A DNA stretch of 64,000 bases, from assembly GCF_963515715.1 (NCBI RefSeq), contig NZ_CAUPZS010000003.1, positions 155,932 through 219,931 of the forward strand. The letters are read 5' to 3'. A program made the position numbers and the translations under genes. Origin of the DNA: Clostridium_AW sp963515715 (GTDB lineage: Bacteria > Bacillota > Clostridia > Clostridiales > Clostridiaceae). This document shows, piece after piece, positions 25,874 through 34,232 of the stretch (position 1 is the first letter of the stretch; every line of letters begins with the position of its first letter). The notes below the pieces were generated by a model. That model was not told the origin of the DNA and ran no database searches. It was given only the letters and a program-made list of their open reading frames with translations.

Positions 25874-26392
25874 CTAGTTTTCAATACCTACTCTACAAGG
25901 AACTCCTTGAGTATAGTAGTGTTTAATTTCTCTCATTTCTGTAACTAAATCTGCTCTATCTATTATTTCTTGTGGAGCATATCTTCCTGTTAAAATTAAT
26001 TCAGTTTTTTCAGCTTTCTTTTCAATAAGTTCTAAAACTTCCTGTACTGTAAATAATTCATAAAATAAAGCTATATTTATTTCATCAAGTACTACTACGT
26101 CATAGTCTCCACAAGTTAAAATTTCTTCTGCTCTTTTTAAACCTTTTTTAGCTTCTTCAATATCAGCTTTTGTTGGTTTTCCAAATATAAAAGCATTTCT
26201 GCCAAACTGTTCCATTTCAAAATTAGGTAAGATTTTAACAGCTTCAAGCTCACTATATTTCATACCTTTTGTAAATTGACCAAAAAAAACTTTCTTTCCT
26301 GCACAAACTGCTCTAAGTGAAAGCCCTAATGATGCAGTAGTTTTCCCCTTACCATTTCCAGTGTATACTTGTATATACCCCTTATTTTCCAT
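25874..26392 (-). CDS. cobO: Corrinoid adenosyltransferase (first copy)
   Basis: 172 residues, same family and motifs as its neighbour (GNGKGKTTA, DEINIAL, AGKKVFFGQF, KHYY). The two proteins are alike over most of their length, so they arose by a tandem duplication that has since diverged. AAGAAGGG precedes ATG 26392. Separated from cbiK by 326 bases that contain a promoter candidate and hairpins, so it is probably transcribed on its own. It would adenosylate cobyrinate a,c-diamide made by CbiA, or salvaged corrinoids delivered by the ECF system. Confidence 0.93.
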   Translation of the reverse strand: MENKGYIQVYTGNGKGKTTASLGLSLRAVCAGKKVFFGQFTKGMKYSELEAVKILPNFEMEQFGRNAFIFGKPTKADIEEAKKGLKRAEEILTCGDYDVVVLDEINIALFYELFTVQEVLELIEKKAEKTELILTGRYAPQEIIDRADLVTEMREIKHYYTQGVPCRVGIEN

Positions 26393-26718
26393 AATAAATC
26401 CCTTCTTTCAAAAGTTTTTGTCCGTCGACTAACTTTTACAATACTCACTTTAATAAGTATTGTATAGAAAAAAGCAGTCCTTTATAAGTTTAATTAAGTC
26501 CATATAGGAGTAAATTTAAACCTCCTACTCGTAAACGATTATATCATAATTCAACTGTATTTTCTATGAAATATATGGTAAAATGCTTCTTTTATTAAAT
26601 ATTTTAAATTAATTATAATTTCTGTTTATTTATCTTTAACATTTACAGTTAAATTATTTTCTTTATTAATAAATTTAATTCTTATCATGTTTTGCTTTTA
26701 CTAAATTTTTAATACTTA
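26393..26718 (-). promoter_or_regulatory. Leader and promoter region of the first adenosyltransferase gene
   Basis: No gene. On the minus strand an extended -10 (TGATATAAT, around 26534-26542) would begin a leader of about 140 bases. It contains a TAGGAG/CTCCTA hairpin (26505-26510 with 26522-26527) and a CAATAC/GTATTG hairpin around 26440-26463, then the AAGAAGGG site. It matches no riboswitch class I know; no B12 box is present. The rest (26550-26718) is plain AT-rich sequence. Confidence 0.4.
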
Positions 26719-27522
26719 TTATTCTTCTTTCATTAATGGGTTTCCATCTATACAATCTTGAAGATGCTGTATAAATATATTTTGAATTTCCTTATTTTCT
26801 CCTAGCCCGTGTAGATATATGTTTACCTTATAACCTTCACTCTCTAAAATAGTCTTCCAAGAATCCTCTTCATCACTAGCCATATCATTAGTTGCGTGGT
26901 CTCCTGCAACTAACATAAATGGCATTAAAGTAACTTCTTTAATATTATTTTCTCTTAACATTGGTAATAACACATCTAACTCAGGAAAGCCTTCTACATT
27001 AGCTATGAACACATTTTTAAATCCTTCCACATCCATTATGCATTGTAACTGTGAATAGGATGAATTAGCTGGATGGGCACTTCCATGACCCATGAATACC
27101 ACAGCATGATCCTCTTGTCTTTCTGGAATCTGACCTTTTAAAGCCTCAACTGCCTTGTTGTAATCAGAAGTTCTATAAAGTAGCGGTCTACCTAAAACTA
27201 ACTTTTTAAAGTTCTTTCTAGCTTTATGAACTGCAATTCTTATATCATCATACTCTTCCCCAGGCATTATATGTAAAGTTTGAACATATATTTCCTCAAA
27301 ACCTTCCTTTGCCATTCTCTCTAAAGCTTCTTCGGTGTTATCTATATATAAGTTGTCTCTTTTTTTTAGTTTGTTAATTATCATGCCTGATGTGAAAGCT
27401 CTTCTAACTTCATAATCAGAATAAGTTTCTTTTATTCTATTTTCAATTACTTCGATTGTAACCTTTCTTGTGTCTTCATAACTTGTACCAAAACTTACTA
27501 CTAATATTCCTTTTTTGCTCAT
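26719..27522 (-). CDS. cbiK: Sirohydrochlorin cobaltochelatase
   Basis: 267 residues, the anaerobic-type class II chelatase that inserts Co(II) into sirohydrochlorin to start the cobalt-early branch. FGTSYEDTR at the N-terminus, LHIMPGEEY, VFMGHGSAHPAN and LVAGDHATNDM match CbiK; the His residues of HGS and GDH are the expected metal/proton ligands. Start 27522 gives a nine-base spacing from GGGG. The final gene of the long biosynthetic operon, 38 bases after cblS. No export signal, so it is a cytoplasmic CbiK and not the periplasmic form. Confidence 0.95.
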   Translation of the reverse strand: MSKKGILVVSFGTSYEDTRKVTIEVIENRIKETYSDYEVRRAFTSGMIINKLKKRDNLYIDNTEEALERMAKEGFEEIYVQTLHIMPGEEYDDIRIAVHKARKNFKKLVLGRPLLYRTSDYNKAVEALKGQIPERQEDHAVVFMGHGSAHPANSSYSQLQCIMDVEGFKNVFIANVEGFPELDVLLPMLRENNIKEVTLMPFMLVAGDHATNDMASDEEDSWKTILESEGYKVNIYLHGLGENKEIQNIFIQHLQDCIDGNPLMKEE

Positions 27523-27560
27523 TAATACCATCCCCTTCTTTCATTATTTATATAAATTTT

Positions 27561-28307
27561 TTAATTTTTATTTAATTTACCTATTAATCTTACTCTTTTC
27601 ATAGTCTTTAAATTTTCATAGGCCTCATGACTTACTGCAGCTATGAGTACGGTAGCTGGCCCACAAGTTTTATGTAAATCTATAGATATATTATCTTCTA
27701 AACTTAGATTCATATTGTTATTTCTAGCCAACAATTCACCTTCGTATAGTATTCCTTTAGATCCTACAGGCACTATTTCAAAAACACCTTGAGTTCCTAA
27801 CATTTTATAAAGGTCATCATAGTCTGCTATATCTTCATCTTTACTTAATAAATTTATTTCTCCACCAACCTTTGGCATGCCTATGGATATAAGTAAACAA
27901 TCTTCTTTTATATTATTTAATTTTAAGTTATCATTATCAGCAATACCAACTACAGTTATACCTAGTGCGGTGGAAGTAGTTTTAAAGTTTTCTTCAGTAC
28001 TTCCATTTAGCGCTATTTTATCTATTCCTGCATGAGCCAATTCTTCTTCTACGCCCTTAATTATTTCTTTTCCTGTAGGCTCCATTTCATTACAAACTGC
28101 ATTAGTAACTGCAACAATATTAGCTCCAGATGCTAAAACTTCAAGCATTGCTACTCTTAAAGTGAGTTTTCCTACAAAAATCGAAGGAACTTTTAATGCA
28201 TCTCCTTCCTTCATTCCTATGCTTCCACAGCTATCACAAGCGATTACCATAGTTTTATTACTATCTATACTAACTAGGGTTAGATCTCTAATTTTATTTA
28301 TTTTCAT
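27561..28307 (-). CDS. cblS: Alpha-ribazole kinase
   Basis: 248 residues, an AIR-synthase-related ATP-binding protein (IACDSCGSIGMKEGD, LASGANIVAVTNAVCNEM, SIGMPKVGGEI). CblS phosphorylates alpha-ribazole to alpha-ribazole phosphate, bypassing CobT in lower-ligand activation. It overlaps cblT by 14 bases, the arrangement found in other CblTS Firmicutes. With no cobT visible in the window, this is the probable entry for dimethylbenzimidazole nucleoside into the nucleotide-loop pathway, followed by CobS and CobC at 56-58 kb. Function rests on family and pairing. Confidence 0.87.
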   Translation of the reverse strand: MKINKIRDLTLVSIDSNKTMVIACDSCGSIGMKEGDALKVPSIFVGKLTLRVAMLEVLASGANIVAVTNAVCNEMEPTGKEIIKGVEEELAHAGIDKIALNGSTEENFKTTSTALGITVVGIADNDNLKLNNIKEDCLLISIGMPKVGGEINLLSKDEDIADYDDLYKMLGTQGVFEIVPVGSKGILYEGELLARNNNMNLSLEDNISIDLHKTCGPATVLIAAVSHEAYENLKTMKRVRLIGKLNKN

Positions 28308-28800
28308 ATTCCTTCATGCTCCTTGGTAATAATTTATACACTACTAATGCTACAATAGCATTTATAGCAGCTACTAAAGATAATACAGGTACAAAACCCA
28401 ATATTCCCGCCTTACCCATTACAGGTAATAATAGAGGAGTTAGCACTAATAATGTTAATGGTCCATTGATAATTACCCCTACAATAGTAGATAAAATCAT
28501 ACCTATTAATTCATTTTTTCTACCTATAAACTTATATACAAAAGCAAATGCAGCCATTGTAACAGCCATTCCTATCATAGTAATTAAGTGAACTGGTAAG
28601 GAAAGTGGAAATCCGCTAGTTAAAGCTGTTAGAAAGTGACCTACTCCTCCAATAATAGCTCCATAGAGTGGTCCTAGCATCAATGCTCCTAAAAACCCCG
28701 GCATGGAATCAAAGGCAATCGTCCCCATGACTTTTAAATTTGACCCCACAAAAGATAAGGCGATAAATAACGCTGTTAATACTATTTTTTTTGTTCTCAT
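28294..28800 (-). CDS. cblT: ECF transporter S component for alpha-ribazole
   Basis: 168 residues, about five membrane helices, compact S-component fold (MRTKKIVLTALFIALSFVGS, DSMPGFLGALMLGPLYGAIIGGVGHF, LPVHLITMIG). Next to cblS it is assigned as CblT, which imports alpha-ribazole. It needs a shared ECF A/T module; the dedicated one at 18.8-21.4 kb, or another elsewhere, may supply it. TAGGAGG precedes ATG 28800. A 107-base gap separates it from cbiJ upstream, enough for an internal promoter. Confidence 0.87.
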   Translation of the reverse strand: MRTKKIVLTALFIALSFVGSNLKVMGTIAFDSMPGFLGALMLGPLYGAIIGGVGHFLTALTSGFPLSLPVHLITMIGMAVTMAAFAFVYKFIGRKNELIGMILSTIVGVIINGPLTLLVLTPLLLPVMGKAGILGFVPVLSLVAAINAIVALVVYKLLPRSMKEYENK

Positions 28801-28833
28801 ATTAAATCCTCCTAAATGTAAACTACGACTATT

Positions 28834-28848
28834 GCTTAAAGTTTAAGC
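28834..28848. repeat. Perfect palindrome upstream of cblT
   Basis: GCTTAAA-G-TTTAAGC, about 35 bases before the cblT start. It could be an operator or a leader hairpin; no family assigned. Confidence 0.4.
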
Positions 28849-28907
28849 GTCATATCTATAAACCATCGCCACACATTTTCTATCAAACCTTTCACATAGA
28901 CATTAAG

Positions 28908-29666
28908 TTAATTGAATAAGTGTTTTATTAACTCTTCTTTATTTCTATATAAATTTTTATAATCTATTTTTTTTCTATCTATTATAATAACCCATATTCC
29001 TTCATCTAAGGCAGATTTTATTTTTTCTTCAGTGCCACCCTCTATTCCGCTATCTTTCATTATAATAGCTTTAGCATTGTAGTTTTTTATAAAAGCTCTA
29101 TTTAACTCATAACTAACAGGTCCTTTAATAGCCACTAAATCATCTAATTTAATACCTAAAGAATAACATTCTTCCATAACCTTTAATGAAGGTAATACTC
29201 TATGAATCATTCTATTTTCTACACCTAAATTTAATATTTTATCTAAATTTCTGCTTCCTGTAGTATTTAAAATATTTCCATCTATATCTTTTAAATTTTT
29301 ATAAAGTTCTGAATAATCTTCTACTAAAATTACTTTTTCGTATTTTGCAAATTTATCTACTACACTTTCCCTTTCAAATCTTATGTATTCAATGGATAGT
29401 TCTTCACATACCTCCATAAGATTTTTGCTTACATCTATTGCATATGGATGAGTAGCATCAATTAATATGTTGATTTTGTTTCTAGAAAAAGTCTCAATCA
29501 TTTCTTCTTTTGTTAAGGGTTTATTATTTAATATCTTATATTTATAGTCCTTCAAAAGCTCCCCACCATATTCTGTGGCTGTAGATACAAAAATGTCATC
29601 AGTATATTCATTTAATAACCCTAATATTTCTTTACCTTCCGAAGTACCGCTTATTAATCCAATCAT
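28908..29666 (-). CDS. cbiJ: Cobalt-precorrin-6A reductase
   Basis: 252 residues (CbiJ/CobK family), NAD(P)H-dependent reduction of cobalt-precorrin-6A. Typical N-terminus MIGLISGTSEGKEI, NILIDATHPYA, NTTGSRNL and KDSGIEGGTEEKI near the C-terminus. ATG 29666 was chosen because it starts exactly at the family N-terminus after GGTGAT; the longer frame to 29699 adds a non-homologous leader. About 155 bases separate it from cbiH, containing AT-rich direct and inverted repeats. Confidence 0.94.
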   Translation of the reverse strand: MIGLISGTSEGKEILGLLNEYTDDIFVSTATEYGGELLKDYKYKILNNKPLTKEEMIETFSRNKINILIDATHPYAIDVSKNLMEVCEELSIEYIRFERESVVDKFAKYEKVILVEDYSELYKNLKDIDGNILNTTGSRNLDKILNLGVENRMIHRVLPSLKVMEECYSLGIKLDDLVAIKGPVSYELNRAFIKNYNAKAIIMKDSGIEGGTEEKIKSALDEGIWVIIIDRKKIDYKNLYRNKEELIKHLFN

Positions 29667-29822
29667 TTTATCACCAACCCTTTGGAGTGAAGAATGCAAA
29701 GTTAAAAGTGAAGAGTTATGGTGAAAATTCCCCCGAAATTTTTCAAACTATATATCTATAGAAATTCCAAAGGAATTTCATCCTTTATTCTTCATTCTTA
29801 ATTCTTCACTTTTCACTAAAAA
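29667..29822. repeat. Intergenic repeat region between cbiJ and cbiH
   Basis: Holds the palindrome GAAATTCC-AAA-GGAATTTC (29761-29779) and, at 29787-29818, an ATTCTTCATTCTTAATTCTT type stretch. A related string recurs at about 30560-30590. Such AT-rich strings are common between clostridial genes. No gene seen. Confidence 0.4.
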
Positions 29823-30539
29823 TTATAAAGAGTATCCTCTTGGCGTTACAAACTTGCCATCTTTAATGTAGCTTCCACTATTTCCTATTATTACTATGGA
29901 GAACATATCTACTATGCTGTCATCAAAGCTATCTAGTGTGAATAGGTTGATTTCTTCTCCATCTCTAAGTGCATTTTTAACCACTCCTACTGGAGTATTC
30001 CCTTTTCTATGTTTCTTTATAATATCAATACACTCTCTTAAATAATGTGGTCTCCCATGGCTTCTAGGATTGTAAAGAGATATAACAAAATCCCCTTCTG
30101 CTGCAAGTTCCACTCTCTTTTTTATAAGTTCATATGGGGTCATTAAATCACTTAAACTTATATTACAATTATCATGCATTAATGGGGAACCTAGTACTGA
30201 AGCTGCTGAAGATGACGCTGTTATTCCTGGAATTATTTCTACTTCTTCGTCTTTTTTCATCTCTAAAATAAGTCCTGCCATTCCATATATTCCTGCATCT
30301 CCCGTGCTAACAATAGAAACTACTTTTTCTCTTGCAATTTCTAAAGCTCTTTCACACCTTTCCACTTCCCCTTTCATGCCAGTTGAAACTATCTCTTTAT
30401 CCTTAATCAATGGTTCAATAAAATCTATATATTTTGTATATCCTACAATTACTTCACTTTCTTCTATTACCTCTTTAGCTCTAGCTGTCATATGTCCCAA
30501 TCCGCCTGGACCAATTCCTACTACATATAATTTTCCCAA
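29823..30539 (-). CDS. cbiH: Precorrin-3B/cobalt-factor III C17-methyltransferase
   Basis: 238 residues, SAM-dependent tetrapyrrole methylase that methylates C17 and contracts the ring. N-terminal VGIGPGGLGHMTARA, VSTGDAGIYGMAGL, SLYNPRSHGRPHYL and the C-terminal VIIGNSGSY block identify CbiH/CobJ. Starts with TTG at 30539 after AAAGGTGG. No C-terminal Fe-S extension of the CobZ type. 45 bases after cbiG. Confidence 0.95.
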   Translation of the reverse strand: MGKLYVVGIGPGGLGHMTARAKEVIEESEVIVGYTKYIDFIEPLIKDKEIVSTGMKGEVERCERALEIAREKVVSIVSTGDAGIYGMAGLILEMKKDEEVEIIPGITASSSAASVLGSPLMHDNCNISLSDLMTPYELIKKRVELAAEGDFVISLYNPRSHGRPHYLRECIDIIKKHRKGNTPVGVVKNALRDGEEINLFTLDSFDDSIVDMFSIVIIGNSGSYIKDGKFVTPRGYSL

Positions 30540-30584
30540 AATAATCCACCTTTCCTTTTCACTCTTCTCTCTTAATTCTTCATT

Positions 30585-31586
30585 CTAAATAATTCCAATG
30601 CAAAGTGTCATTCCGTTTAATTTCAATTTTCCAGTTATAAAAGTTCCATTTTGAAGTTCAACACAGGGTTCACATACAGTTCTTACTCCTATGGTTTGTT
30701 CTACAAAGTCGCTCCCTTTAAATTTATGATCTATATTTTTTATATCCTCTATATTAAAAATGTTGAGATCACATTTTAAAAAGATACTTAAATCTTTCAT
30801 AGCTTTTTCATCTTTTTTTACTTCTACAGTTCCAATAGACTTTACTCCTTGTAAGTCTAAATTATTATCCATTAAAACTTCTACAACCCTTTTTCTCATA
30901 TCTTCAGAATGAAAGTCTTTTCTACATCCTATCCCTAAAACTACATTTCTTCTTATCAACTTCAGTATTTTAGCTTGAGGATTTTTTATTTTTTCCTTCT
31001 CAATCCAACAGGATCTATTCTTATTTGTTACATATACAATACCTGCGGCCCCTTCTAAATCTGAACTATAGCCTTTAGGTATTGGTATAATATTATCTTC
31101 ATCTTTAAAATAAACTTTTTCTCCACGAACTAAAAGAGCAGCTATATCTTTAGCATCTTTTAAATCTTCTATCACTAAGTCGTTTTTTTTCGCCACCATA
31201 TCAGGAGCTTCAATCCCTAAGGAGTCTGTAGCAGTGGTAATTACAGGAATAGATTTTAGTATGTTTGAAATTGTTATAGCTAATTCATTTGCACCACCTA
31301 GATGACCACTTAAGAGGCTTATGACGAATTTCCCAGAATTATCGATAGTTAGCACTGCCGGGTCTTCGTCCTTCTTTTTTATATATGGTGCTATTGCCCT
31401 AACTGCTATGCCTGTTGAGGTGATAAAAATTACCCCCTCATAATTTTCCATTGCTTTTTTTACTACTTCCTTAAAATTAAAATTATCATCCTTTTCCTTT
31501 GAAAAAATATCTATAGAAATATATTTTTTAATCTTTTCACAGATTAAATCTCCATTCTTAGTTATAGTTATAGCTGCTATATTCAT
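30585..31586 (-). CDS. cbiG: Cobalt-precorrin-5A hydrolase
   Basis: 333 residues. CbiG opens the delta-lactone of cobalt-precorrin-5A and releases acetaldehyde. N-terminal domain with VIFITSTGIAVRAIAPYI and LLSGHLGGANELA; C-terminal domain with GIGCRKDFHSEDM and GSDFVEQTIGVRTVCEP. Its first base overlaps the last base of cbiF, indicating translational coupling. Confidence 0.95.
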   Translation of the reverse strand: MNIAAITITKNGDLICEKIKKYISIDIFSKEKDDNFNFKEVVKKAMENYEGVIFITSTGIAVRAIAPYIKKKDEDPAVLTIDNSGKFVISLLSGHLGGANELAITISNILKSIPVITTATDSLGIEAPDMVAKKNDLVIEDLKDAKDIAALLVRGEKVYFKDEDNIIPIPKGYSSDLEGAAGIVYVTNKNRSCWIEKEKIKNPQAKILKLIRRNVVLGIGCRKDFHSEDMRKRVVEVLMDNNLDLQGVKSIGTVEVKKDEKAMKDLSIFLKCDLNIFNIEDIKNIDHKFKGSDFVEQTIGVRTVCEPCVELQNGTFITGKLKLNGMTLCIGII

Positions 31587-32338
31587 TACTCTTCTGCCTT
31601 TCTAAACATGTGGGTAAAGCTCTTATCATATAGCAAACTTTTTGAGTATTCACAGTCTATAAATTCTCCTACAAGGATTTGAGCACACTTTGTAATATTA
31701 GCTTCTTTAACCTTCTCTGCTATATCATCTAACGTACCTAGTATAATTCTTTGGTCTTCCCAAGTTGCTCTTTCTACTACCGCTATAGGTACATTTTTGC
31801 CGTATCCTTTTCTTAATTTTTCTACTACTTTTTCTATCATGCTTATAGATAGGAATATAGCCATAGAAGCTCCAACACTTGCTAATTTCTCTAAATCTTC
31901 TGTTGCAGGTACTGGTGTTCTTCCTTCTACCCTAGTAAGAATTAAAGTTTGTGTTACATTTGGTAAAGTAAATTCCCTTTGTATTGCCGCTGCTGCTGCA
32001 AAACATGAACTTACCCCAGGAATTATTTCATACTTTATATTATGTTTGTCTAATTCATCCATCTGTTCTTTAATTGCCCCATACATAGATGGATCTCCTG
32101 TATGTAATCTTACAACAGTTTTACCTTTACTTACTTCTTCCTTCATCACTTCTATTACTTGATCTAATGTCATAGAAGCTGAGTTATGAGCCACTGCTCC
32201 TTCTTTGCAAAAATCTAAATGTTCTTTTGCAACTAATGAACCTGCATATATAACCACATCTGCTTCTGATATTATTTTTCTTCCTTTTACAGTTATTAAA
32301 TCCACATCTCCTGGACCTGCTCCAATAAAATATACCAT
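31586..32338 (-). CDS. cbiF: Cobalt-precorrin-4 C11-methyltransferase
   Basis: 250 residues, SAM-dependent tetrapyrrole methylase. VYFIGAGPGDVDLITVKG, LHTGDPSMYGAIKEQM, PGVSSCFAAAAAIQREFT and LTRVEGRTPVP are characteristic of CbiF/CobM. AGAGGAG precedes ATG 32338. Sits between cbiL and cbiG in pathway-cluster order. Confidence 0.96.
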   Translation of the reverse strand: MVYFIGAGPGDVDLITVKGRKIISEADVVIYAGSLVAKEHLDFCKEGAVAHNSASMTLDQVIEVMKEEVSKGKTVVRLHTGDPSMYGAIKEQMDELDKHNIKYEIIPGVSSCFAAAAAIQREFTLPNVTQTLILTRVEGRTPVPATEDLEKLASVGASMAIFLSISMIEKVVEKLRKGYGKNVPIAVVERATWEDQRIILGTLDDIAEKVKEANITKCAQILVGEFIDCEYSKSLLYDKSFTHMFRKAEE

Positions 32339-32364
32339 GTATTTTCTCCTCTTCTTAACGAATT

Positions 32365-33033
32365 TTATTTTCTATTTGCTATTATTAGGGACATATAATC
32401 CTTATTTTCTATAATTTCTTTTCTATCTCTTAATATCTGCTGTCCTTCTCTATAAGCTCTTCTTACACAAACGTAATCATATCCTTTTTCATCTAAGAAG
32501 TTTACAACTTTTTCTTCGTTATTATAGAGTTTCATTATAACTAAGAATTTTTCATCCTTTACTGCATCTAATCTAGTGGAAGGCAATATTAGTAATGGCT
32601 CATCCCCAATGACTAGTATTTCTCCTGCAAGACTTGCTGATGCACAAAATGAAGTAATTCCTGGTACAGTTTCTACCTCATACCCTTTTTCGTTTATATA
32701 TTTCAATAGATATATGTATGTGCTGTAAACAAAAGGATCTCCTATAGTTAAAAATATTACATCCTTTCCTTCATGAAGCTTTTCTTCTATGGTTTTAAAG
32801 GCATCAAATACCTTTTCTTCTTTATCTGGTGTTCCCATAGGAAAATGTTTTACAATTACCTCAGCATCTTTATTTATAAAATTTATAGATGTGTCTAAGG
32901 CTATACTGTTTCCCCCATCTTTCATTGGAGATGGTGCTACAACAACTTCTGCCTTCTCTAATAATCTTATAGCTTTTAATGTTAATAATTCTTCACTTCC
33001 TGGTCCTACGCCTATTCCATATAATTTAGCCAT
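32365..33033 (-). CDS. cbiL: Cobalt-factor II C20-methyltransferase
   Basis: 222 residues, tetrapyrrole methylase family (CbiL/CobI). LYGIGVGPGSEELLTLKA at the N-terminus, VIFLTIGDPFVYSTYIY and VPGITSFCASASLAG fit CbiL. The first eight bases overlap cbiET. Acts directly after CbiK in the cobalt-early route. Confidence 0.95.
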   Translation of the reverse strand: MAKLYGIGVGPGSEELLTLKAIRLLEKAEVVVAPSPMKDGGNSIALDTSINFINKDAEVIVKHFPMGTPDKEEKVFDAFKTIEEKLHEGKDVIFLTIGDPFVYSTYIYLLKYINEKGYEVETVPGITSFCASASLAGEILVIGDEPLLILPSTRLDAVKDEKFLVIMKLYNNEEKVVNFLDEKGYDYVCVRRAYREGQQILRDRKEIIENKDYMSLIIANRK

Positions 33034-34213
33034 TGTTCTTTTCTCCTTCTATTATAAATATTGGATTATTCGCCATTAGCATATAGGTCTTCCCCTTTGT
33101 CTTACTTACAGAAACTTGGGTACACTTTACTTTATAGCCCAACTCCATTAACGTATTCATAGCTATGTAGAGGTTATTTATTGTTATAAAGTTTAATACT
33201 ATTTTTCCACCGTCCATTAGCATTTCACAGTATCTTTTGATTAAATCACTTAAATTTCCTCCGCTACCGCCTATAAATATGCTATTAAACTTTCCTTCTA
33301 TCTTGGCAGTTAAGGCTTCTCCTTCAATTACTGTTAAGTTATCTGTCTTAAATTTTTCCTTGTTTTTATATATAACTTCTAGTGCGTCACTATCTTTCTC
33401 TAGGGCAACCACTTCACCTTGACTACATATTTTAGCTGCTTGAATACTTATAGAACCTGTTCCTGCTCCCACATCTAACACTCTAGAACTTTTATATAGA
33501 TTCATTTTAGCAATGCTTAAAATTCTTATTTCTTCCTTAGTCATTGGACAGTTTCCTCTAATGAAATCTTCATCAGATATAAAATCTAACTTTTCTCCTT
33601 CTAGTGAAGCCTCTTCATTCTCTAGCAACAGTACACACAATGAAGAAAATTCTTTATTTTTTATTTCTTCTGGATATCCTATTTCTATTTTTTCATCTTC
33701 ATAGGACAAGTTTTCTCCTACATACATCTTAGGATTTAATCCTTCTTCTAGAAACCTTTGTGCTAAATCCTTTGGAGAGTTTTTACTGTCCGTAAGCCAT
33801 ATAGATAACTTATTTTCCCTAACTTTGTTTATAAATTCCTCTTCTCTTCCATGAAGACTTCCTAAATAGGCTCCCTGCCAACTTTTATTTAACCTTCCTG
33901 CTAAATATTGAAAGGAACTTATTCCTGGTATAACATTTATTTCGCCTTCATAATTATTTTTAATATATTCTGTTATACCATAGTATAAAGGATCTCCCGA
34001 CGCCACTACAGATATGACTTTATCCTTGTTTTTTTCTAGTTCCTCTACTACTTCACTTATTTTATTTACTTTAATTTTTTTCTTATCTATAAAATCCACA
34101 CTTTCCATAGCTCTTCCAAATCCAAGTATTATATCAGATCCTTGCATTATTTCTAGGGCTTTAGGCAAAATGTAATCCCTATTTCCAGGTCCAATTCCTA
34201 CTATATAAACCAC
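33026..34213 (-). CDS. cbiET: Cobalt-precorrin-7 C5 / precorrin-6B C15 methyltransferase-decarboxylase, fused CbiE-CbiT
   Basis: 395 residues from GTG 34213, four bases after GAGGTGAT; GTG 34222 lies within that site. The N-terminal half (about 1-200) is the CbiE tetrapyrrole methylase (VGIGPGNRDYILPKA, VVASGDPLYYGI, IPGISSFQYLAGRL). The C-terminal half (about 205-395) is the CbiT Rossmann methyltransferase (FIRGNCPMTKEEIR, LDVGAGTGSISIQAA, IFIGGSGGNLSDLI). The fusion, equivalent to CobL, methylates C5 and C15 and removes the C12 acetate carboxyl. Both halves have intact SAM-site glycines. Confidence 0.95.
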   Translation of the reverse strand: MVYIVGIGPGNRDYILPKALEIMQGSDIILGFGRAMESVDFIDKKKIKVNKISEVVEELEKNKDKVISVVASGDPLYYGITEYIKNNYEGEINVIPGISSFQYLAGRLNKSWQGAYLGSLHGREEEFINKVRENKLSIWLTDSKNSPKDLAQRFLEEGLNPKMYVGENLSYEDEKIEIGYPEEIKNKEFSSLCVLLLENEEASLEGEKLDFISDEDFIRGNCPMTKEEIRILSIAKMNLYKSSRVLDVGAGTGSISIQAAKICSQGEVVALEKDSDALEVIYKNKEKFKTDNLTVIEGEALTAKIEGKFNSIFIGGSGGNLSDLIKRYCEMLMDGGKIVLNFITINNLYIAMNTLMELGYKVKCTQVSVSKTKGKTYMLMANNPIFIIEGEKNNG

Positions 34214-34232
34214 TAATATCACCTCTTTTTCA

